Assembly: GCA_963514095.1 (NCBI GenBank) | Contig: OY741271.1 | Span: forward strand, 11,622,495-11,686,494 | DNA: 64,000 nt | Origin: Eutrigla gurnardus | Taxonomy: Eukaryota > Chordata > Actinopteri > Perciformes > Triglidae | Direction of reading: 5' to 3' | Shown: positions 10,157 to 22,354 of the stretch, piece after piece | Numbering within the stretch: position 1 is the stretch's first letter | Layout of the letters: each line of letters starts with the position of its first letter | Position numbers and translations under genes: made by a program | Notes under the pieces: generated by a model | What the model was told of the DNA's origin: nothing | The model's input: the letters and a program-made list of their open reading frames with translations, nothing else | Database searches by the model: none

Positions 10157-13100
10157 CTTAAAATGCAGCAGTCCTGAATGCCCTGATACTAACACTCATA
10201 AAAACACAAGGAGACACATGAATACATGCAGAGCTCTGGGGAATAGAAGAAGATGGGGGGCGGCGTCGGTTGGATAAGTGTTTCAGTGTAGATACGTATA
10301 TCACGTTCATCGCAATTTCGAGATGCAATTTTTTCAAATATATGTGAATGCCAAGTTATCACATATCAGGTTGGAGAGGAAGTGGGGGACAAAATGAATA
10401 TTTCAACTCACCACATTGATTACTTGGTTTTATGACACCCCTGAAAGCCCCCTTGAGTTTCATTTTTCCTTTTGTGGACTCCAGGAACCCACTAACCCCC
10501 ATTGGCAAATGCACAGGTGGGAGCAATAAAAAAACATATATTTTTTTTTGTATCACATGCTTCAACATGCCTCTTCTTTATGGATTACTTGGTTTTATCC
10601 TACTATTGAGAGCTGTAAAGTTCACACTGGTCCTCAGTAATCCCACAAGGATGAAGTGCAACCTTGTTGTTGAATGTTGAAATCGGTATCCGAGCAAATA
10701 AAGGAATTAAATTTATACAAATTAAATCAACTCCATGGAGCCTCGCCATTCAGGGAAATCCACCCCAAATCACGTGACTGCGTCCGACGATGAAGCATTC
10801 ATATTCACTGTCACTGTCCTTCTATCAGAAGATGCACACTTTGATCAATATTTCAGGGCGGTTTATGGTGGCTGTAAGTTGCACTGTGGGTTGACGTGCG
10901 CTGTTGCGAAGGCCTAAGAGGTCTGCATGCCGTTCCTTCAGAAAACATATATGGAATTAATCAGCATGCTGATTTACTATGCACAGGTAATGAGACACTG
11001 TGAGGGAGGAACATGAAGGCAGAGGTGAATTTACATTTTTAACAGCAGCGCTTCATGGGCTCATCATACATGCATGTGGAATGATAAATGCATGCACACA
11101 TGTACAGAACATACCGAGCGAATACAGATGCATACTGTGGAACCACAATTTGAAGACTCAATACATTAGATACACCTCCCCCATCATGGACATGGCGCCC
11201 TACACCCACGTTGCCTATGAGCATGAAGAATGTTCTTACATGCATTTTCAACATCAAAAGCTGGGCTGCTCCATCGTAATTGCTTCCTTTTATGAGTAAA
11301 CTGTGAATAATGCAATCGCAGTGGTAACAACAGGGACTGGTATATGCTTGTGTGCGTCTCTTATACATGCATACACCATACTCCACCACTATATAGCCCC
11401 CCCCACCCCCGGCACAAGCCAAGTCCTCAGCGTGGTGCATGCATACACACTGGCATACAAACACCACAATCAGCAACTCCCACATTCTCATTATGCTTAC
11501 AACAAAAATTCCCTTTACGAAATTAATTACAGTGGAAAAACAACTGAAAAAACTATCCTGTGCAAATATCTGTAATTGTTGCCAAAAAGAACACATTTCT
11601 ATTGACCTGCCATTTTCTATTTAAGTGCTATTTTCAGTACTGTACAATTGAATTGATGCATTTAAAACAGTTTGTTACATCTTCCTCAAACATTTAAGTC
11701 GAGCTGAAATTAAAAATGCCTTTCTGAACCATTTTTTATTCAAGAATATGTTTAAAAAAGATTCAAAATTGCAACATGTTTTTCTTTCTGGAAAACAAAA
11801 TGTGTATCTTTTGAACGATGAAATCAAATACGCCATCATGTTTGTTATGTTCTCTGGTCTGTGTCAGAAGAAATGCCTATCCAGAGGTGTGAAGCTTCCA
11901 CAAACAAGCCATTAAAAATATATAAACATTTTATAATACATTATAATAAACTATTTCCTTACACAGTAAAAAAAACTAAAAAAGTCCATTAATGAGTGAG
12001 TGTTTATGAAGCTTCGGATAAAAGACTTCAACCTCCGCATCATCTGTCGGTAAATCGATACTAGCAATTATGTTAGATATTTAACCTTTGAACTCTCAAC
12101 ATCATGCTCTCTCTCTGTCTCTCTCTGTCTCTCTCTCTCACCAGGGCTTAAGGTTCTTAGAAAATCCTCCCCTTTAACCTTTTGATAGAAATGACAAAGG
12201 AAGACAAATGTAATGCAGGGAGGGAAAGAGGAGAGTAAGTGAAACAGTGGCCTTTCTAGGATATAAATTCATGGGAACATTGGAATATAAGAACTGAAAC
12301 TAAAACGCAAAGGAATCGTGTGAAATGAAGTCAAAGCACTTCACACAGCATGTTTTATATACTAAGCACTTCATCATGCTTCATGTTTAATGACGTGTTC
12401 ACAATACTGTGCACTTTCAAAATCACCTTACTTTAGAAAAATGTCCTCAATCTCAAGGGAAACACAAATGGGTCGTCGTCGCAAAAAAGGAATAAAAATG
12501 AGGACGTAGATATTCATCATTTGTCAGCCTGCTTATGTGACGTTGCTGATAAAATGGACGACATGAGAATTTCCCATCAGTGTCTTGTTTCCAATTTAAA
12601 TCACAATTCTTTCAGAGTGAATCACCTCTTGACAGTCCATCATGTCAGGAGAAACAAAGCCGTAGACTCTGACAAGATCAAACTGTCATAACAGCTACAG
12701 CTATAAAAGCTGCGGTCTGGGAAACAGGAAACACACCCACATAAATCAGGAACACGGGATAAATCTCTCATCAGAATACATTTAAAAAGGTTAAAAAAAA
12801 ATGTGCATGTTTTTAAATGTAAAAATGTGCATGAATGTTCAGGATTATTGGAGAAAAAAATCAAAGAAATCTGAAAACCTTACATGGGAGCAGACAGTGT
12901 TTTATCAAAATATATTTTCTTCAGGCTTTTACTCAGTTTCTACTTTCTGTTCCAGCGCTGATATCGTCTCTTAATGATGCAAAGGCTTTCATGGGTTCTT
13001 GTCTATTGCCAGCATTTCTTAAATGGGTCATTTGATTATAAAGGCACATGTGTATACATTCATAGGCTAAACGTACACACACACTAACAGAAACCTTGGG

Positions 13101-13209
13101 TCAGTTGAGGACAACATATCCTCAGGGCATGCTTCTTCCTGTAGTTGATTCATCAAAATAAATAATGCAGCAGAGGAAGTTGACGCTAAATGATCCAGAC
13201 TACATATAG

Positions 13210-13211
<2 letters not shown>
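10157..13211. other. Noncoding stretch, no gene recognised
   Basis: Mostly A/T-rich unique sequence. The longest frames (11039-11596 minus and overlapping plus frames) pass through a region dense in ATGCATACAC-like words and have no domain. Imperfect CTCTGTCTCT repeats lie at about 12106-12140. I found no splice-bounded coding segment. Confidence 0.45.

Positions 13212-13248
<37 letters not shown>
13212..13248. repeat. (GT)n microsatellite
   Basis: About 18 uninterrupted GT units. Confidence 0.95.
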
Positions 13249-13249
<1 letters not shown>

Positions 13250-13585
13250 ACATGAGAAACTGTGTCTGTATGTTCTTGACATAAATTAATGTCTCAAATG
13301 TGACACTTGATCTACTCTGAGAGAATGTAAACACTCCTGTATCTCTTATCTTAGCAGGAATTGCTTCTTCATCTGCCAGCATTTACATTTAGCTCCTGTT
13401 CTAGTGGAGATAGATCCCTGAACGCGTCGTAAGTCTACAATGACTCTCCAGGAAGGAGTTAACTCGACTCGAGAGCAGGAGTGAAGCCAAAATCCTGCTT
13501 CTGTGTGATATTTGCCACTCTCGCTCAGCGCAACGTTGTTCAGCGACCTTATTTCAAATGTGTACGGCTCTCAACGGCAAGAGAC
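13249..13585. other. Noncoding stretch, no gene recognised
   Basis: No feature is supported. A CpG-containing part at about 13420-13560 may belong to the left flank of the family B copy that follows. Confidence 0.4.
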
Positions 13586-13915
13586 AAATTATTTTTTGAT
13601 CCCATATGAATTGCACCATGAATTACACATATGATGTTTGTCACTTTAAAAGATAATTTTATTTGTCAAGAAAGTTGCATTTTGTATCATATCTGTTGAA
13701 GTATAAGATTGTGAAAATATTAGAAAACGACACACACAAAAGTCACATGAGTGGCGTCTCTCTGAAGCTACGATGTCTGCGTGTTTGGTACCAGTTAGTC
13801 ACGCTAACAACAGGTCCCGCTCCTTCTTCCTCTTCTCGGCTGATACAAAGAATCGCTGGATAAAACTCATCATGTAAGATAAAGTTACATTTGTGATGGG
13901 ACGTAGCTAGCTAGC
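13586..13915 (+). repeat. Dispersed repeat family B, copy 1
   Basis: The left part reads TTTTTTGATCCCATATGAAT, GCACCATGAATTACACA and AAAAGATAATTTTATTTG, in the same orientation as the copies at 53.5 and 60.1 kb. The right part, about 13835-13915 (GCTGATACAAAGAATCGC ... ACATTTGTGATG ... TAGCTAGCTAGC), is instead the reverse complement of 53737-53827. The internal segment is therefore inverted between copies, as expected of a foldback-type element or a rearranged insertion. Confidence 0.65.
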
Positions 13916-14489
13916 CAGCAAGTTAGCGAGCAATCTATCCGTGGTTACAGCCGCGTAATTAAGAGACAAGAGACGTAGTTTCACGACTGGTTCACACAAA
14001 ACTTGAACTTCACTGAATTCATGAAAAAATAAAAGAGAATTTTGTGAATAAACTTAAATGAACCCAGAGTTATTCAACACTGGGCCGTTGCTCTGCTTTA
14101 GCTAAGAATATGTGCAGATGTCTGTGTTTGTGTTTGAGAGAGGAAGAGAAAGAGAGAGCCGGTGCGAGAGTCTCAAGGTCCAATGATACAAAGAGTGAAT
14201 GGATTCATGCTTTTACTGATGGTGTTTTTGAAAGAATAAATGCCCTCGCTGCAGTTCCCCACAGCAGCAGGAGAGGTTTATCAGTCATCAGCCTTGGGGT
14301 TTTATGATTATGATTGAAGCAGCTTCTTTAGAGATATTTCTTTAAAGGAAGCAATTTAAACTGTCAGTTTCAATGTAACCACTGTTCTGTGATGAGCTTT
14401 ACCAAGATCCAATTTGGTTGGAGGAAATTCCCTATTTTACACCAAACCAAGAACTAGTAAAGTATTTTAAACTGTTCAAAGAGGCAATA
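13916..14489. other. Noncoding stretch, no gene recognised
   Basis: A short frame at 14110-14307 has no recognised domain. Nothing else is supported. Confidence 0.4.
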
Positions 14490-14790
14490 CATGCTGTTGG
14501 CATGTTTCTGACAGTTTGGTCAGAAACATGCACATCAGTAGCCTGCTTCAGGTGATTTTGTAGAGCTCTGGCTGTGCTACTCCTGATCCTCCTCCACAAA
14601 GGTCCTGCTGCTGGTTGGATGCCCTTCTACGGCCCTGTTTAGCTCTCCTTGTGTAACGGCCACTCTCCTGGCTCTTGAGATTGTGCTAGGAGACACAGCA
14701 AACGTTCTTGTGAGTCCTCACATACGGATGTGACATCCTGGAGGAGCTGGACTACCTGTGAACCTGATTGGATTGCAGGTACCGCCTCAT
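14490..14790 (-). pseudogene. Tc1/mariner transposase N-terminal fragment, broken
   Basis: The start codon lies at 14790-14788 (MRRYLQ...). After about a dozen codons a frameshift and stops intervene. Homology continues in other frames, most clearly at SGRYTRRAKQGRRRAS, which matches the helix-turn-helix linker I remember from fish transposases of this type. Tc1/mariner transposases bind their inverted ends through two N-terminal helix-turn-helix motifs and cut with a DDE domain. Only the DNA-binding part is represented, so the copy is inactive. Confidence 0.7.
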
Positions 14791-15055
14791 GCTATAAGTA
14801 GTGACAAGGACACTCAGTCAGTAAGGGTAAGGAGAGAGCAACTATCTGTGGCCACCACATCAAAACCATTCCCTTTTGGGGTTTGTCTTGTTTTTGCCTC
14901 CATTGCACTGGTTGTCACTGTCATTTGCACCAAAGCAGCTGAAATTGATTGGAAAATCACTATTGCTTCCGATATGGACAGATTGACATCTCTGAAGTTT
15001 AACTGACTTGGTGTTAGACCGTGATCATGAAGTCTTCCCTTCACTTTTTGGGGCT
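14490..15055 (-). mobile_element. Tc1/mariner-type transposon, one end only
   Basis: The right border near 15035-15055 (TTCCCTTCACTTTTTGGGGC) resembles the inverted end of a Tc1/mariner element that I know from many fish genomes. Inward, on the minus strand, come that element's leader and the start of its transposase gene. The copy stops near 14490, so the catalytic half and the other end are missing. The foldback at 14500-14531 (13-bp arms GCATGTTTCTGAC / GTCAGAAACATGC, 6-base loop) lies at the break and reflects the element's own coding sequence. Confidence 0.75.
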
Positions 15056-17627
15056 GTGTATTTCCTGGGATTTAGGACTCTTTCCTGCACAACTCAAGTG
15101 GAAAAGGTATCAACAAGACAGCACGTTAGGGACAGCTGGAGAAAGCAAAGATGAAGCAATAACAATTATCCAGTTTGGGATTCAGTGTAAATAGAAACGT
15201 TCTTACTCCCTCAGCCAGTCCTTGGTAGGCTCCCGGGTTTCTCTTCACTGCCCTCTCTTCGAATCTCCTCTGCCCGTAAAATGGTTCAAAGGCAAGCGGC
15301 TTGCCGCATCCACTTGACTTTTTTTTTCTCCATTTTCCTTGGAGACTGAATCAAAGTGCTGCTAGTTAAACGCAGAGAAAATTCATCTTCAAATCCTCAT
15401 GCACAAATTTGACCTGATAGCATCTGCAGTCCTCAGAGATCAAAGGTTGATCCTGAATCCATGAATTATGCATGTTCAGATATGTGGCGTGTCAGGGGTT
15501 ATTCATGTATGTAAGCACAGGAGATCCGCTGGGGGAGCACAGGCTTCCCCAACACAGAATGCAAAGCTCTGCAGCTTTTACAGTTCAAGATGTATGCATC
15601 GATGTTACTGGCGTGTCAGGGCGAACTTGTTTCACTTGCAACTGAGTAAAAACGGACTTTCTTGTACATAGATATTCATAAATATTCCATGAATAACATC
15701 TAAAGTGGTGACCTGCCTTCTGTGGGAGTTATGAGGTATGACTCCTCACATGTTACAGAATATAGTCATAGCAATTTCACTCATTTTCATTATTTAGCAA
15801 AATGACAATCATTAAGCAACAGTTGTCTACCCAATTTAGGACAGAGGAAAAATCCTCTTCTTTCCTGTCATCGCTGCTCTTTAGAGACTGTCTCTGAGAT
15901 CACCGCAGCCGCAAGAAAGTGGAATAATGAAAGACACCACCTGCTTGGTGAAAGGAAATTCTTTCGACATCTGTGTAAATCCATTTACACGCTGCAGGGT
16001 TAATTGCCCCGAGTTATACACATGAGCATCACCTGCAGAGGAAGAGAAAGAAGAAATGTCGGCACTTGATCTTTCCTCGGTACCTCCATCTCCATGCAGG
16101 GATTCCTGATGGAGTACATACATAAAATATGTCTGGGAATACAAGCATCCACCATGCAGCGTTTCCACCCGAGGCCAATCACACAGATAGCAGTGCTGGT
16201 CTCTCTGCACCTAATGAGCATTTGTGTTAATTATTTTCATTTCTTACCAAGAAGAATAGGCAATTCACTTGTTTAATGGTTCCCAAATAGCAATAAAAGC
16301 ATGCGTTTGTGCCACTTTATCAAATCTTGAAGCATTGATGTTTTTTATCCTCCTTCACATATATTACGTCCACACTAAACCAGATAAATGCGAATAAACG
16401 GCGTCCAGTGTGTTAACAGTGTGTTAACAGAGTGGTTAACTGCTGAGTCTCAGGTTCAGCCTCTCTCTTCTCTCGTAACTTACTCTGTTTTCATACAATA
16501 TATATACATATATACTCCATATTATATATATATATATATACTCCATATTATACCCCAGCGCGAATCTGCTGTCTTTTAATCCTTGCTATATATCCCGTGG
16601 AGGAGATTAATGAGGGAGAAATGTCATATGTTTGCTATGCAGAAACACACATACGTTCACAACCTCATGGATGACATTAATAGAGTAAGATAACCTTCAG
16701 CATGTATATACAAACATGTTGTGTAGAAATTCATCAACACTTGGCAAAGGAAGCAAATCAGTGTCGACCAAAGCAGCGCTGAGGAAGCAGCCCCAAGGCA
16801 AACCTTTCCCCGCTGCATGCTGGTAGCCAGTGCTATTGGAATAAATAGATTAAGGTACACATGTAGGCTACTACGGGCAAGAAAAAAGAAAAGAAAAGAA
16901 GAGAAGCTAATATAGCGCTTCAGCTCAAAGACTATGCACGCTAGAGGCTGCGTTGCCTGCATTGAAGCTACGCCAAGTGTGTGGGCATGTGTTTTGGAGT
17001 AGGTCTCTGCATACGTGTGTGTTGCCGATGCGGAGTGTGTGTGTAGGCGAGAGAGAGAGGTGGAGGAAAAGAGTGAGTGAGTGGTGATAAAGGTGGAGAT
17101 AGAGGTAGAGAAGGAGGAGGGGGTCTGACAGCTGGGCTTTAAGAGAGGCTCGAACGCTCGTCCCCCGGCGGAGATCGAGGAGTCTGCGTGTGCATGAGTC
17201 CGTGTGCGTTATGGCTAAGCAATGCTCTTTTTCTGTGTGTCAGCTCTGCAGGGGGACAGCCACCTGCTAACTCCTCATTCACCCACTGCTCTCATGCTTC
17301 GTCCATGTCGGCTGCGCTCGCGTGTTCATGTCGGGTGCAGAGGCATTTTAGCCTCACCTTCATCCTGCATGGCAGCACAACACACTTTGATGGTCATTAC
17401 TAGTGGGAAAAGAATTTGATATTACAAAATCGAAAAGCACACTGTTTTCCTGATTAAATCATTTCATGTTTCCTTTAGGATCAGGTTAGTGGTTTGAAAG
17501 TTAGTGCATGATCTTGACTTTTTCATACTTTTGGGACATTTTCTGTTTGTCAGGAAAAAAGTAATTGGTTGTTTATTGTCACTTTTTTGAAAAACTTTTT
17601 CCCCTCTTGGGAATCTGATGTTGGGAC
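15056..17627. other. Noncoding stretch with low-complexity patches
   Basis: I recognise no gene. Features seen are a tandem AGTGTGTTAAC pair at about 16407-16430, an AT-rich microsatellite at 16495-16556, a purine-rich block with GA and GTGAGT runs at 16880-17130, and a more CpG-rich part at 17150-17350. The last could be an exon or promoter, but I cannot support a reading frame or splice sites. Confidence 0.4.
16495..16556. repeat. AT-rich low-complexity repeat
   Basis: TATA dinucleotide runs interrupted by two copies of TATACTCCATATTATA about 26 bases apart. Confidence 0.85.
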
Positions 17628-18143
17628 AATAGACTGCATATAAGAAGTGGACATATCATCATGGCATCATCCATTAGTTTGTGGAATACAGTTTTGAAGC
17701 CTTGAGTTGCAACCAATGAACAGAATTGACCATATTAGGAATGTGTAGGAGCAGCAACCTGACTTCTGGTGTTAACAAAGTTAGTGTCATAATTCAAGGA
17801 ACAGCTAAATATTAAAGTAATCTGAGTATCTTATTGAATTGATAGCATGGTAGCAATGATAGTGAGGCTGCGGTAGCAACCTGTCCATCAAGGTAGCCAC
17901 GCTCTAAATCATACCCTGCTTTATGGTCTATTTGACTCTAAATGGGATCATCGTTTATAAATGAATATCATGCTGCATTGACGACTTGAAACTAGCGATT
18001 GAGACAATAAACTCAACAACTTAACAGTGTCTACTGGTATAATAAATCAAGTGAGAAGTAGAGTCATTTTCTCTTAGTCTTCCATGCAATTAGACTACTT
18101 TTTGCAACCATAGGAGAGAGGGCAGTAGAGAGAATGCAAGTTT
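17628..18143 (-). repeat. Dispersed repeat family A, copy 4
   Basis: Nearly full-length reverse copy. It starts ATAGACTGCATATAAGAAG and ends GCAGTAGAGAGAATGCAAG. Internal landmarks include CTTTATGGTCTATTTGACTC and AATAAATCAAGTGAGAAG. Within it about 60 bases (near 17960-18040) look duplicated or inserted relative to other copies. Confidence 0.85.
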
Positions 18144-18969
18144 TGTGCACTGATCCCTGGGGATTTCAGCAGCTGGGTGGCTGGCGTCAGGCCAATAATC
18201 GCTGGAGAGGGAGGTGGTCGCCTCCATGAGCGTCATCATCAGCTGGCAGGAAAGGTCATGGTTGTGAGGGCAGCTGTTGAGTATCTGTGTCTCTCTCGCC
18301 AATGTTTTTGAGAGATTTTTTTCTGCTCTCTCTTTTGCCATGTCCTCTTTTGACGCTGTTGTAAAATACTTCTGACCACATCACATCTATATTGCTACAT
18401 CTGTTCTGTTCCTGCTCCTGATCGTGTTGTCTGTTGAAAGGATATTATCGGAATAGTTCAGAAACTTTGCAGAGAAGGACGTGACAAAACATCCCACCAC
18501 GTTTTTTTAACAGTGTCACTTGGTAACCCAGCAAGTAACTGGCCCACATACGCTTTAATAACCATACCAAAGTGTCCCTCTGCTCTACTGTATCCAGGTA
18601 AAGAATGTCCACTTGGCAAAGGTGAGGACAGAGAAAATCACATGCCTGCGCACAACCCATCCACAGCTGACAGGTCCTTAGCCCTGAAGGTGGACACCAT
18701 TCCATAGAGAAGCAGAGTCACCTTGAAGAAGCCGTGGCATTCTCCTCCATCTCAACCCCTGCAGAAGCCTCCCAGAGGTGTGATGCGTTACAGAGGAGGA
18801 GGGGTTTTCCCTGCCAGGAGTCACCTGCCTGTGGGAGGATGCCAGATGGAGGAAAGGGCAGATGAAGAGGAAGAAGACTGAAAGTAGCCCAGTAACCAGT
18901 TGGTATTGTGTGGCACCAAACCTGATAAAGACACTCAATGTGTGTTCTGTTTTTGTGCTTTCTGAACAG
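18144..18969. other. Noncoding stretch before the candidate exon
   Basis: I see no certain feature. Frames on both strands (18090-18341 minus, 18445-18705 minus, 18513-18707 plus, 18678-19091 minus) overlap each other and have no recognised motif. The pyrimidine-rich run at 18942-18966 serves as the polypyrimidine tract of the exon that follows. Confidence 0.4.
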
Positions 18970-19118
18970 ATACCACAAAAGACTATGGCAGCGCTTCCAC
19001 AACAACCACAAGGCCCTTGTGAGCCTCGGCCTGCTTGAGACGAAGCTGAAGGAGGCCAAGAAGCAGAAGAAAGACCAAAGGAAATATACATGGATTCAAA
19101 TGTTTAGTACTTTGTTTG
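18970..19118 (+). CDS. Candidate single internal coding exon, gene unknown
   Basis: The exon is bounded by a good acceptor (pyrimidine-rich run, then TTTCTGAACAG) and a good donor (TTTG followed by GTAAGG). It is 149 bp long. It begins with the last base of a codon, holds 49 full codons without a stop and ends with the first base of another. The peptide starts YHKRLWQRFHNNHKALVSLG, then has a charged, probably helical Lys/Glu-rich part (ETKLKEAKKQKKDQ) and ends WIQMFSTLF. Its composition is unlike the repeat-driven chance frames around it. I do not recognise the family. No neighbouring exon is identified in this window, so the gene would have long introns. It could also be a relic of an unrecognised transposon. 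Confidence 0.4.
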
Positions 19119-19343
19119 GTAAGGAGTTTTTTGTTGTGTTTCAGTTGTATAGGCTCCTCATATTATTCATTTAAAGCTGTAAATATAGTTTGCCCTTTGA
19201 TGTGTGGTGTAATTTGCTTTTTACTCTTCATGGTTGTTCCATATTTTAAGTCTGTTTGTTGCAGTAATACATCATTTTTACAGTTGTTGTAATCAAAGCA
19301 CTCTCCTGCATATTCACGGACAATGCCTGTGCCATGGATCGTT

Positions 19344-19605
19344 GCCACCCGGGGTTCTTCTTACAGATGAGAGACACAGGTTGACCGTTCTTGAACGTTC
19401 CTTTTATTGAGGATATTTGCACACACAGAAATTAACAACACTCGGGCCTCTCCTCGTGTTGGTCCTCCTCCCTCCGGTCTCCTACCGTGGAGCCTAGATT
19501 CACTTCCTCATCACCCAGATCACCTGCAGCTAATAATCAGCTGACGCTGCTCCCATCATCCGCCTCCACACTCCTCTCTCTCCAGCAGCCAGATGCTGCA
19601 CCACA
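19344..19605 (-). mobile_element. LTR-like fragment of a retrotransposon
   Basis: Read on the minus strand, the block begins TGTGGTGCAGCATCTGG directly after a purine-rich tract (GGAGGTGGG) like a polypurine tract. It holds an AATAAA signal at about 19402-19408 and ends near CCCCGGGTGGCA. This order (polypurine tract, TG, poly-A signal, CA) fits a 3' LTR of a gypsy-type element. I found no target duplication, no second LTR and no coding region next to it. The family is inferred only. Confidence 0.45.
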
Positions 19606-21299
19606 CCCACCTCCACAATGACCAACATATTGATATGAAACACAACATAAAAAATGCAAATAAACAACTTACTATAACAAGAACACACATACTATAAGTA
19701 ACACAGCTGGGTCACCAATACAAATATACAAATGATTCTCTTAAAGGTAGTTTTTATAATTGCCTAAATCAAGTCAACCAGAAATGCCATCTTATACTGT
19801 ATTTATCATGGCATTGGCATAGCCTCGTCTCCTCAAACCTTTGTTGCCAGAACCAAATCATTTTCTAGTTGTTTTCATTCCAATTTACAACGTCGACCAT
19901 GTTATTAAAACTACGACTGTAATCTGACAAGAAATTATTTTCCCAACAAAACATAATTGAAAATACAGTTGGTAACATAATTTTGTGAGACAGGGTTGAT
20001 TGGCGTTATGACAAAATTGTCAAGATAAAATTGTCCCGGGTCCTCATCTGTAATTACTGATGACACACAAATATCTGGCTCATTTTTCACCACGGAACAC
20101 TTGTTTTACAGAACCTGAATCCAAAATGTCTTTTTTCAACATTTTCCATTCTCCTGAAATTAATCTTTCTAATGCATCAGAGGTGTAAAAAACAATTGCA
20201 TTTGCCTCTTTTTTTGTTAGAAAGTGTCAACTGTAGCCTCACTTGCCTGTTATTGAAAAACATTGCTCATTTTAATAGCGCACCAAAAACAAATGACAAC
20301 CTTCAGATGGAGCATCAGGCCACCTTGAGAGAATACAGCTCATACTTAGATGTGATTGGACGGGAATAAGCTGAATAAGCTGACAGCTACTAGCTTTGAA
20401 TGGATTTCAGAGAGGACGCCCTTTGATTTTATTAAATTTTTTTCAGTCAGCATTTTTATGGGATCGCCTTTCAAGGAGATCCTCACTCCCTTCGCTTGTG
20501 TCCGCTCGGACAGCGCAATGCAAATCCTGCTGGGGTAGTCAGATCGGGTTTGATACAATTGCCAGTGGAGGATGGTGAAGGGGTTGGGGCCCAGGAGAAG
20601 TGGTGAGTGGGTGAGGGAAAAAAAGCATGAGTGGGAGAGAGTGATGAGGGAGAATGGAGGGGGAGGGGGGGGCTGAAGAAGACATTTGTATGGGAGAAAT
20701 GGGGGTTGGTGTGTTTATGATGCACATGGATGTGAGTGCATGATGTGTGATGGGGGATGGGTTGTGTGTAACAGGGGGTTGGGACGATCAGTACGAGTGG
20801 TTAGTGGGTGCGTGTGGGAGATAAATGGCAAGGAGGCGTTATTGATGATAATTGATAGAAGATGAAGGCGATTCATGGCCAGTCGTTCTCCATTTAGTAA
20901 TACTCTGAGGATGGAGGTGTCAGCAGGGCTTCGCTTTAGTCACATGTTGAGGAACGATCCTGAAAGACATGGACAGAGGGCAGTGTCAGGGTTTTTTTTT
21001 TAAACTAACTACAGAGGATGGCCCTTTTTTCTTGACATACAGATGAAATTAAGCAGCTTTTTTGCAGGCTCAATATTTCCTGGACACACAAGTATTTGTC
21101 CGGTCAATGACTGAAATCCAATAATTCCTTAAGATTGATTCTGTAGCATTCTTTTCACCATCTCGTCATTTCTTCTGTAGAGTTTTTTTTATGTTGCTTT
21201 ACCAGGAAACAAGGTATCCCAAGTCAGTCATTGAGAGAAATTGCTGTTAAATATTTCAGCAATCATATGAATATTCTCGAATTATTAGAGCGAGGGAGA
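19606..21299. other. Noncoding stretch with a purine-biased segment
   Basis: I recognise no gene. From about 20570 to 20860 the plus strand is strongly G-rich and purine-biased, with repeated GTGAGTGGGTGAGGG-like words, a G7 run near 20664 and TGTGTG/GGGGTTGG patches. Frames there on the minus strand are Pro/Ser-rich and probably chance. Confidence 0.45.
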
Positions 21300-21789
21300 G
21301 ATGGCCGGGTGCAGCCACCAGATGGAGCTATTCCTCACAGCGTCCAGGGGCGGAGATGGAAATGGAGATGGAGATGGAAAACAGCTGGCGGAGGATACGT
21401 GTGGGGGGCGGTGTATGTGTGCGTGTGTGTGTTAGCGGGACACAAACAAAGAGAGGGGGAGAATGCGCGCGCAATATTCGAAGGCTCAGGAGGCGCGTTA
21501 CTATCACACGGGAACTCGTGAATGAACTGGCGTTCGTTCAGCGGGACCCCGGCCTTTTAACTGATAGTAGACGCTTACTGAGCTCGCGAATATGGCTGAG
21601 GTTAGTCAAAACACCGTTACAGAAATCAACCCAGCGGCGTGGGTACACAATCAGCCTTCGAACACAACAATACAGAAAGACACGGACTCGGCGGTCCGTG
21701 AACAAACTTAAAACACGTTAACAATAATTACAAGCATGTCCTACACTATCGAATCTCTGCTTCTGCCCAGACAAATAGCCTCTTACTTT

Positions 21790-21818
21790 TGTCGATGTGA
21801 GGTATGTCGATGTGAGGT
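21790..21818. repeat. 15-bp tandem duplication
   Basis: TGTCGATGTGAGG occurs twice with a 15-base period, immediately inside the predicted splice donor of the ATG-free leader. Confidence 0.85.
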
Positions 21819-22293
21819 TTCCGTCCCGTGCGGTGATGCCGTTTCTTGACGCCGGTGGCGGACGGTGGTTCGCGAGCGCTCGTTCGGTGCCGGATCCAAT
21901 TAGTTGAAGAAAACAGTTAGTATTTCTCCCTTCTGCAGGCAACAATAAAATCGCAGGGCTCGGCGATTTAGTCAGCTGACTTCAGACAAAAACGGGTCGT
22001 CAGAGGTTATCCGTTCTTCTGGCAGCTGGGACGAAGAAAGTGTTTTTCTTACTTCCGCGTGTAAACAGGGGGAGTCGTGCGGTCGCGGCGGTCTCCTCAG
22101 GATCCAAAATGATAAACAAAAAGAAAAATAAAGCGAGTAGAGAAAAAGAGAGGTAAAACAGTCTGTTGCTCGTCCAGCGAGTTTGGGGGAAAGACTGCGG
22201 CCTAGGACAAAGGAAAATGCTGCAGACGTAACGTTCACCTCCTGTTGTAACGTGTGTTACGGTGGAGAGAGGAAGTTCTTCAGGCAGCGCCGG

Positions 22294-22301
22294 TTTATAT
22301 A
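22294..22301 (-). promoter_or_regulatory. TATA box
   Basis: TATATAAA on the minus strand in the context AGCTATATAAACCGG, within a CpG-rich block. Confidence 0.5.
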
Positions 22302-22349
22302 GCTCACGGCAGCTCCCGGGGTCCCCCCTGGGGTACCTGTGGCTGTCAG

Positions 22350-22354
22350 CCAAT
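22350..22354. promoter_or_regulatory. CCAAT box
   Basis: CCAAT on the plus strand (inverted relative to the predicted minus-strand transcript), about 50 bases upstream of the TATA box, a usual distance for NF-Y sites. Confidence 0.4.

Noticed and set aside
11039..11596. 185-codon minus-strand open frame, the longest in the window
   Set aside because: It passes through sequence rich in ATGCATAC/CACA words, overlaps several open frames on the other strand and has no domain, splice or promoter support.
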